This document shows positions 52,884 to 64,000 of a stretch of 64,000 nt of DNA, piece by piece (the first letter of the stretch is position 1; each line of letters starts with the position of its first letter). The stretch is from Apostichopus japonicus. Its lineage: Eukaryota > Echinodermata > Holothuroidea > Aspidochirotida > Stichopodidae. The stretch covers positions 20,176,111 through 20,240,110 of the forward strand of contig NC_092576.1 of the NCBI RefSeq assembly GCF_037975245.1, read 5' to 3'. The notes beneath the pieces were generated by a model. The model ran no database searches, was not told where the DNA came from, and worked only from the letters and a program-made list of their open reading frames with translations. Both the position numbers and the translations under genes were made by a program.

Positions 52884-53896
52884 TATACCAATCCTAAACA
52901 AAAGGAACCACCACTGGTGTTCAAGCTTACCTATACCAATCCTAAACAAAAGAAACCACCACTGGTGTTCAAGCTTACCTATATGAATCCTAAACAAAAG
53001 GAACCACCACTGGTGTTCAAGCTTACCTATACCAATCCTAAACAAAAGGAACCACCACTGGTGTTCAAGCTTACCTATACCAATCCTAAACAAAAGGAAC
53101 CACCACTGGTGTTCAAGCTTACCTATACCAATCCTAAACAAAAGGAACCACCACTGGTGTTCAAGCTTACCTATACCAATCCTAAACAAAAGAAACCACC
53201 ACTGGTGTTCAAGCTTACCTATATGAATCCTAAACAAAAGGAACCACCACTGGTGTTCAAGCTTACCTATACCAATCCTAAACAAAAGGAACCACCACTG
53301 GTGTTCAAGCTTACCTATACCAATCCTAAACAAAAGGAACCACCACTGGTGTTCAAGCTTACCTATACCAATCCTAAACAAAAGGAACCACCACTGGTGT
53401 TCAAGCTTACCTATATCAATCCTAAACAAAGGGAACCACCACTGGTGTTCAAGCTTACCTATACCAATCCTAAACAAAAGGAACCACCACTGGTGTTCAA
53501 GCTTACCTATACCAATCCTAAACAAAAGGAACCACCACTGGTGTTCAAGCTTACCTATACCAATCCTAAACAAAAGAAACCACCACTGGTGTTCAAGCTT
53601 ACCTATACCAATCATAAACAAAAGGAACCACCACTGGTGTTCAAGCTTACCTATACCAATCATAAACAAAAGAAACCACCACTAGTGTTCAAGCTTACCT
53701 ATACCAATCATAAACAAAAGGAACCACCACTGGTGTTCAAGCTTACCTATACCAATCCTAAACAAAAGGAACCACCACTGGTGTTCAAGCTTACCTATAC
53801 CAATCCTAAACAAAAGGAACCACCACTGGTGTTCAAGCTTACCTATACCAATCCTAAACAAACGGAATCACCACTGGTGTTCAAGCTTACCTATAC
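52884..53896. repeat. 48-bp minisatellite, about 21 units (right copy)
   Basis: Same 16-codon unit as at 9,288. Units 1-5 (from 52,919) and 6-10 (from 53,159) form two copies of a 5-unit block, each starting with a KKPPLV unit followed by an MNP unit. Three later units read TNHK instead of TNPK and lose the minus-strand acceptor-like AG. The long frames on both strands (to 375 codons on plus) are repeat by-products. Confidence 0.96.
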
Positions 53897-56765
<2,869 letters not shown>

Positions 56766-57217
56766 TATATATGTATATGGGGTTTGGTGGGAAACCTTTG
56801 CCAATATTTGGTAAAGGCCAAAGATGAAATTACCAGAAACATCGGAAGATATGAGTGAAAAGTATAAAAAAAAGTCAGGGGGTTGATTAAAAGTACTGAG
56901 TAAAACCTGTCAGCACAGGAAACATAAGGATATTATTACGTTAACGCGTAATGCCATAACAACAGGGAACATTCTTTTTATTCCTTTGTATTGGAGCCTT
57001 CACATAGCCTATTGGCTGTCAGGAAATTTTAACTTAATTTTCCGAGCACATTTTCAGTGTAATGTATGCCTTACAATCACTGAAAGCTTTAATAATCTTG
57101 TTATACCAGCTGTTGTATAATATCTTGTTAATTTTACCTCTTCTGATGTACAATGCTTTAGTGACATTTAATGTAAAGACAATTGTACACTTATGAATAA
57201 ACTTTGTATGGTTCACA

Positions 57218-57315
57218 TCAATTGTCTATGAGAAACTGATTTTGTTTTCGGAATATATTAGCTTCTAATAACATTATTGTTTGACATAACTCACAGTACA
57301 AAGTCCACACTAAGT
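57218..57315 (-). CDS. Gene 3, candidate last exon (end of PTP domain)
   Basis: Encodes the same residues as 12,962-13,059, including [18 protein letters not shown] to the TGA. Same phase problem with the preceding exon. Confidence 0.35.
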
Positions 57316-60300
57316 CTTGAAAAACAAAGTCGGAGTCAATTAGTATCAGTAAGTGCAAACACTTGGCATAAGTAAAGTGGAAATTCCCAAAGACTATGAA
57401 AGTCAATGTCTAAAGAATACGGTGCTTACTAAAATTTATTACAACAATTCCCTCAAAATAAATATTACTTTTAATATTAGTTTTAACAAACTATAACATC
57501 AACTAAATTATCGTCACATAAAAACAGTGGTGTTATTGTTATGTACAACAGTGCGTTGGTGTTTGTCTATGCCAGAGAGTAGACAAATTGTAAAGGTGAA
57601 TGTATTGGAAAATAGACTAGCGGTAATCTAAAAAAATACACTCAAATGTTTCTTTTCTAAGACATATTCAAATTAAAGTATGAGTAAAACCATCCTTTAA
57701 TTATACCTGCATGGCAGTAGCTAGTCTGGGCTTTTAACTTCGAACTATATTGTTATCTTAAAGTAACGTTCTTATCTTGGATATTTGCATTCGCCTTCTA
57801 GCATCTCAACTGGCGCATGGGTTTAATGTGGGCTCGGTATGTCCGGGCTTCCTTTGCCCAACTAAAATAGTGCAGATAACAGTTGTTAACCACATTGGCC
57901 AATGCATAGGTCAACTTTATTGAAAATAAGGATACCCAACTATTTAGACTGAGAACTGGTCATTTCTGTCCAAATTTATCTCTGGAAATTTATTACTTTT
58001 CAATAGTTTCCGCGCGTATGTTTGTTGTGTAAATGTGAATGAAAAGACTACTGAAGGGTAAAATACTATATAACACTACAATTCCATGCGTTTCTTGTTC
58101 TTCTTCTTCTGCGAAAATTCTCATTTTGCTTTACAGGTTGGGTAGAGGCGGGAGGTTACACGATGATGATAGTTTGCTATAATTTTATACACAAGTACCA
58201 ACAAAGCTACAGCTAATATTTACTGTATAATCATAAATATTGTTGTATTCATCGACATACCTTTGTGATAATCGCATTGGGGTTGCACACTTTAATATTT
58301 TTAACAGTGTCAAACACTTGTATCGTTTGTCGCGTCTTCATCCTGTTGATCTCAGAGCAAACAGTCACATAAATTCCACTTCTGGATGCGCCATTTCTAC
58401 AAAACAAAATCCCCCCCAAAAACAATTTAGATACTACCAATGAGAACAGTAGTTAATACTGGAAAAAGTTGAAGATGTAACATATTATATCACAGTTGAT
58501 CTGAGACAAATTTTACTGATGTGATATTGCCTAGTAGAACAATACAGCAATATATCAGGTAAAACAACTACTTTGTGTACTTAGGATCATCAACTTAGAG
58601 AAAGCTGAGACGGTTGTACTGCTTGCATTGGGTAAACACTGATGCAAACAGTTTTGCTGTTTTACTTTGTCTTTTTAATTTTACAATTATTATCTATTTT
58701 GTTATATTTGTTCTCTCCGGAAGCAATTATGGTGTAATTTACATGTTTGTTTAAGTGTTACAACTTCAATACCGGATTAAGAACTTACATGCAATGAATT
58801 AATGTTGCACCACGACTTCCAAATCCTGTAGCTGCGATGAAATTTATAAGGGGTGTGAGGCTATCACCACTCTTTGGCCAGTCGTTTAGAATAAAGCGAT
58901 TAACCTTGATAGATTCCTGAAAGCAAAACGAAAATGTATAGAACAATATCGCTCTTCACAAGGTTTCCCTTCGATTTGAAGTTAGTGTTGAATGCCTTAT
59001 TATCATGGTAAATAATAATAACAATAATAAAGTAAGTATATACAAACAATTTAAAAGCATATTAGGGTCTTACCCGATACGATCGGTGGGCAACCTGACA
59101 CTGATGGATTGTATAAAGTTGTTTTTTCTCAATGAGGCACGTGGATATTGTCATTGTTCCGATCTTGATGTCGTTTACATCTGGCCAATATTTTATAGTA
59201 TTCTGTGTTGTGATACAATTAAAAACATATTGTTGACAGATTTCAACAAACAGATGTGCCATGCAGATCAGAATCCTTCACATATTGATATCAGTATGAC
59301 TACAGCAATTATTTGGTCCCCAAAGTAAAAGTAAACTTACGAAAGAATTGTTCCAATGTTACTAACGTAATATCAGTTTTCTGCGCAAACGTTCGAAGCG
59401 AGAAATATTAAAACTTATAAGAATAGTATGATATAGCCTAATTGAATGAATTACATGATTTCCTGAGTCTGACTCATTCAACATAATAATCGTCTGACAT
59501 TGATAGTCAAACACTAGTCGCCAAAAGTCTTCAACAGTATTCGGCAAAGGTGCCTGTGTCATAATCAAAGTTTGATTCAATCCAGGAATCTGTAGACAAA
59601 GAAATACACACAAAATTATCTTTAACAATATAATAATAGCGCTTTGATTATTCCATTTAACATCTCAAAGCAAACAAGAAGAAAATGAAAAAAAAAACAT
59701 CAGGTTGGTGGACCGCCTAAACTATGTTACTTATTGTAGTTATTTAAAATGACGCTAAAGAATAATACTTCAGAGGAATTGTTCTGCTTTTAACAGAATA
59801 AGGTGCTCTATTCAATGTTATTTAAATATTTTCAAGTGGATACACGTGGTTGCGATCCCAGCAAAGCATTTCTACATAGCGATAGCAATCATTTCTCGTA
59901 TAGCTCAGGTGGGTAGTGTAAAGGATTTATTATTCTGATTTCACTGGTTTGACTACCGAACTAGCCAAAATGTGTTTCTCGCTTTAGCTTCAACTTGAAG
60001 CACCGAATGCTTAACTATTTTAATACTTACATTCACGACAGAAGCGTTGATGTAATCGTTTCCTCCCTGAGTGAGACACATGGATTTCAGCAAAGGTCGA
60101 TGATTGTCCACTGGGAAAAGAAGTTCTAATATGACATTAAATGGACTACATAGAGAAGTGATAGGCTATTCTCAACAATTTAAGTTGTGTCTGAAAATCC
60201 AGTTTTCGCTATTTTAGCTAGTCTATGTTTACTGTTCCGCTTTACTAAGTTTGTTGTCAACTGTTGACGCTTTGACCGTAATTCCTAAGTTCATCAGCTG

Positions 60301-63300
60301 TCAGACGAATACATGTTGTCATATTCATTGGCATCAATTTAAACCTTTCATGAGACGTTTGACAAATTAAACTGACATGTCACCCTGTTAAAAATATGAA
60401 TATTATGCAAGGGCTTATAGTTATTTAAATGAATATTTATACATGTGTTTGGTTATTATCTTGTAATATGCAGTTTTCATTAATTTGTTCTTCCTCGTCG
60501 AGGTACTCACGTGGCACAATATCTCCAAATCTGTTCTTGTGCAAGTTTTCAGGGGATGCCCCAGAGAATGAGATAGCATTTGTGCTGGGACTTATTTCTT
60601 CCAAAATCTGAACATAAACACAAAGACAATATTTTACAGTAATTACTTAACAAGAAATGTTGCCTCATAATTAAGAGCCAGTGAAAATAAAATATTAAGT
60701 TTATGTGATATTTATTATCTCTTGTATAAAATGACAAGATTATTGTGGAAAATGACAATACCATAATGAATGTCAATTTCCGCATGGCATTTTGTGTTCC
60801 TCAGATGGTAACAACATATGTCAAAACTGTTTAAACGAATACACGTATTAGTCTTTGTATCGAGTGCAATTTGCTTCTACCCGATAATGGTATCTGTATC
60901 TGTTTTGTCATAGTTCGTGTGTGTGGTTTTCCTCTCCTGCTTGTTGAGAACATACATATCTTCGGTTAGTATATTAATATTTAGCTGTTGTATCTCTCAA
61001 ATAATCGCTGTGTGTTCATGCAGTTTGCACAATGTACATACTGTTCCAGTTTTGCTCTTTCAATGACATTTCTCTTGCATATATATATAGGAGCAAGACA
61101 TTTCAACAATGGGCATATTTTTATCCTTTAGTAAGCTGAGTAAATGAGTTCGTATTTGCAGGGTTAAGTCAATGGGTAATGTTGTGCAACTATTGCAGAA
61201 ACTGGATTCATGACAACGGTACTGAATAGCTGATTATTCTATAATGTCTTTATGTTAAACCTTTCTCAAAACCTGTGAGACAACAGTTATTTATTCAGTG
61301 TAGTACTTAACCCACGGACGACCCCATGTTGTTATGATATGAACGTATGGTGAGAGTTTTTTTTTTCTTCTAAATACTGGCAATTTTCTTGTAACCGATA
61401 CTATCTCGCCAAGTCCACGCTAAACAAACCGATCGCCATGGACAGGGCGATTGTTATTTTCGTAATTATTTTTTTCTAGGTTAAATTTCTCATAGACGCC
61501 CTATATTAATAATATCCTATAAGCAATCAACGACTATTTAAGTTACTCGAGACTCTATGTGATTGCATGATATCATCATGCCTATGTAACTTTCCTTTAC
61601 GCACTTGTTACCCTCTAACATGACACAAGACATTTTTTAATCGATGTCCTAAAAATAAAACATATTAAGCTTGAATATGTGCCCAACCTGTCGACAATTG
61701 TTTAACCTCTACTTTTTTGAATGATTTTTGCGTTATGTATTTATCATCACCTTAAAGGTAGCCGATATCATTTCTTTAGCAGTAGAACTTCTCATGAACA
61801 ACGGAAACCTGGAAATTGCCATCGGTTTCCTAAGAGAAAATTCATCATCAGCATTGTTTTGGTACACTTGGACATCTTCCATGTTTTCGCATTTGTTGCT
61901 TTCTTGTTTTGCTTGAGCGCCTCCATCTTTACGAGTAGATGGAATTTCATATCCATCAGTGGTGTCATCATTTCCTGTGGCTGACAGAATGCATTCCTCG
62001 TGTTTCTTAGAAGGAACATAGCGTACCACGTTGGTACGCCCACTATCTTTGCTCACATTTTCATAGGCAAAAGGGGCTTCGTTTGTAACCTCTGTAAGAA
62101 TGGAAAATTAGTTTTAATGAATACATATTAAACAAATAATGCAGGTGGTATGAACAATCACACTCATTGTTTTCGCAGTTGGTCTAAGAAAATAAATCGT
62201 ATTGCAATTGCTCGATGGGAACAAAAGTTATTTTAATATCTTATATGGCTTATAGATGGGTCATTGCGAATCAACGACATAACTCATTTCACAGCAAGTG
62301 ACACACACACTCATTGAATATTTTGTACTAAATGATGATTGAAAAAAAGTGGACTGCAACCTTTATTTGGTATTATAGCAGTTCACTGAAAAGAAAGGAT
62401 CAAATCTCATTAGACATTGATGGTTTTGTGTTTATGTTTTATTGATCTAAATTGATTAATTATGTAAACATTATGTGAACTGGCGGCAGTTAAGAAAAAC
62501 ATTGACTATAACGGGTTCAGAACAGTGAAATCATTAATGCGGAAAATGTAAGACTGCGATTTCAAAACCAACATATGTGCTTCTTCTATATGAATGGTGC
62601 TAGTGTCTCCTGAAAATAAACAGCTTTGATAGTACTATAGGCTCTTGATAAAATAAAATAGTAAATCTTTAAGGCCAACAGTATAGTGCAGCGTTGTTTG
62701 GCATTATATGTAGACAGATTTAATTAAAACCTACAAAAAACTTACAAACTTACCTTTTGAATCGTCTGCTTGTCGTTCCACAGTTTTAGGTTTGGATGTA
62801 GATCTCCTATATTTCCATATTCTTGAGAGAAAGATAAGAACATCATTTTAAAATTAATGAAATTATAGCGTAACATCTAACCATGGCAACATATTCAGTG
62901 ACTCACCCGTAAACTGCAAGAAGAGCAATTATAGCGAGAGAGACCGTTCCAATTGTAACACCAACAATTAATCCAACGGATCCTGAAGGGAAGAACAAAC
63001 GTTTATATCATAAAGTTTCCTTTGATTGTTAGTAAAGGTGCGGATGTATATAGTAATGTTTCAGTTGATTGTTAGTTAAGGTGCGGATGTTTAAAGTGAT
63101 GTTCCATTGATTGTTAAGGTGCAGATGTATATGGAAATGTTTCCATGGTGACCAGCATTTGCCCGATATGACTATTTCACATCGTAACGTTACAATTATA
63201 CCAATATCGTACGACTGATCTACAAAGACGTCCAATAGTAATAATTATAATATGGATAACAAATGACAGCAGTTTCAACATATTTTACTTAAAAAAGGAG

Positions 63301-63782
63301 AAAAAACAACCAAGTAAATGTAAAAAAAAATGGTTTTTGCGATTTATCTAGTTACCACACATACTATTGAGAGTGATTACAGCATAACATAATGTTAGAG
63401 AACGCTACGATAAACAATGTTGCTCGAATCAGTAAGAAGTTGTTGTACTTACCCGTATCAGGCAAATTTGTTTTCACCATTTCCAAGATTGGACCGGGGG
63501 GTCCATCCCCATTTAGCCCTTCTCTCACAGCTTTAACCCTGAAGTCATAGTCTATGTCTGGTTCAAGTGACGTAATTATCACAGCATAATTATCTTGATT
63601 ATTGCTTGCATTTATTCTTATAAAGGTACTTGGCCAATCTCCGCTCTCCGACAGCTTGGTTAGTAACCAATACTCAACTACTGGGGGAGTCCCAACGTCG
63701 CCATCCCATTCCGGCCAGGTAATTGTTAGCGAATTTGAGCTGCTTACGCTAGCAGCTGGAACTGCTTGGTATTCTGGAAGTC
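57218..63782 (-). CDS. Gene 3 (3' part): FN3, transmembrane, linker and PTP exons; 5' end off right edge
   Basis: A second copy of the receptor, with exons equivalent to gene 2 from the third FN3 to the PTP. Splice sites and phases are the same throughout. Most differences are single substitutions: the FN3 reads [19 protein letters not shown], the PTP starts ILEEIS instead of SLEEIS, and the WPD region reads NDWPKSG. No stops or frameshifts are seen in its exons, so it appears functional at the coding level. Its EGF, Ig and signal exons would lie beyond 64,000. Confidence 0.88.
58261..58396 (-). CDS. Gene 3, PTP exon 6
   Basis: [12 protein letters not shown] as in gene 2, completing HC-x5-R. 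The intron before it carries a CCCCCCC run in place of the A run in gene 2. Confidence 0.9.
58789..58916 (-). CDS. Gene 3, PTP exon 5 (WPK loop, catalytic Cys)
   Basis: Reads [16 protein letters not shown]. The Lys at the general-acid position is shared with gene 2, so it predates the duplication. Confidence 0.92.
59074..59202 (-). CDS. Gene 3, PTP exon 4
   Basis: YWPDVND to VAHRSYR, as in gene 2. Confidence 0.92.
59455..59589 (-). CDS. Gene 3, PTP exon 3
   Basis: [15 protein letters not shown] block, as in gene 2. The intron after it lacks about 30 bases present in gene 2. Confidence 0.94.
60031..60110 (-). CDS. Gene 3, PTP exon 2
   Basis: DYINASVVN block, as in gene 2. Confidence 0.92.
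60511..60607 (-). CDS. Gene 3, PTP exon 1
   Basis: Starts ILEEIS and contains [10 protein letters not shown], with the same Phe in the substrate-recognition loop as gene 2. Confidence 0.92.
61751..62091 (-). CDS. Gene 3, cytoplasmic linker exon
   Basis: Same length as in gene 2 (341 bases). Both YxN motifs (YENV, YQNN) are kept. Two extra tyrosines compared with gene 2: VRYVP (codon at 62,018-62,020) and DGYEIP (codon at 61,949-61,951). Confidence 0.88.
62754..62821 (-). CDS. Gene 3, juxtamembrane exon
   Basis: [11 protein letters not shown] segment, phase 2 to 1, as in gene 2. Confidence 0.88.
62907..62982 (-). CDS. Gene 3, transmembrane exon
   Basis: Single hydrophobic helix as in gene 2, ending in a Leu-Ala rich segment. 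Confidence 0.92.
63453..63782 (-). CDS. Gene 3, third FN3 domain
   Basis: Same 110-codon FN3 exon as 19,223-19,552, with a better donor (GTAAGT instead of GTTAGT). Confidence 0.92.
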
Positions 63783-64000
63783 CTTAAAAAACAGAAAACA
63801 ACTACAAATTTAGTACAAATTAATATAAATAATGAACATCAGCCTTTGCAAACAGTCATATGGTTACGACTTTCAAGAGAAACACAACAACAACATTATA
63901 ACATCAAAAGTGACAAGAAAAGGTAAGTACATATCAATATTTTTTATTTCGATGTTATGTCGGACGAAAGGATCGCTTCTGCGCAATAAACAATCATTGA

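Overview
The window looks like animal nuclear DNA, most likely from a marine invertebrate deuterostome; an echinoderm such as a sea cucumber is my best guess. It is AT-rich, has intron-rich genes built from small symmetrical exons, and carries a gypsy-type LTR retrotransposon, an L2/CR1-like non-LTR element, a tRNA-derived SINE and minisatellites. The assignment is inferred from gene and repeat style, not from a species-specific marker.

The host content is one gene family on the minus strand in tandem array. Gene 2 is the only copy seen in full: exon 1 (signal peptide) at 47,879-48,040, then two Ig-like exons (36.0 and 34.8 kb), five EGF-like exons (32.4-26.5 kb), a third Ig-like exon (25.4 kb), three FN3 domains (24.1-19.2 kb), a transmembrane exon (18.7 kb), a cytoplasmic linker and one protein tyrosine phosphatase (PTP) domain in six exons (16.4-14.0 kb), plus a candidate last exon at 13.0 kb. 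The listed exons join in frame for about 1,290 codons. The ectodomain resembles that of Tie/angiopoietin receptors, but the cytoplasmic part is a PTP, not a kinase. The PTP keeps the Cys-x5-Arg loop but has Lys in place of the WPD-loop Asp. Gene 3 enters from the right (FN3 at 63.8 kb to PTP at 57.2 kb). Gene 1 shows only its first exon (5,206-5,367) and continues off the left edge.

The array repeat is direct: 4,190-19,770 matches 46,861-64,000 nearly base for base, so the unit is about 42.7 kb. Each unit carries the same gypsy element in intron 1, antisense to the host gene. In the left unit only its 3' part is visible (1-3,188), with an intact integrase frame, a small zinc-finger ORF behind a splice-acceptor-like site, and the 3' LTR. 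In the right unit (36,720-46,854) the 5' LTR, gag, protease, RT/RNase H and integrase are visible but broken. An almost intact 3.96-kb non-LTR element with a 2A-like motif is nested in its integrase, and its 3' end is deleted.

Between one gene's PTP exons and the next gene's first exon lie a terminal-inverted-repeat element with remnants of a split gene, a 48-bp minisatellite (about 8 versus 21 units) and a (TA)n tract. These intergenic repeats are where the two copies differ most. The remaining sequence is intron or intergenic DNA in which I recognise nothing.
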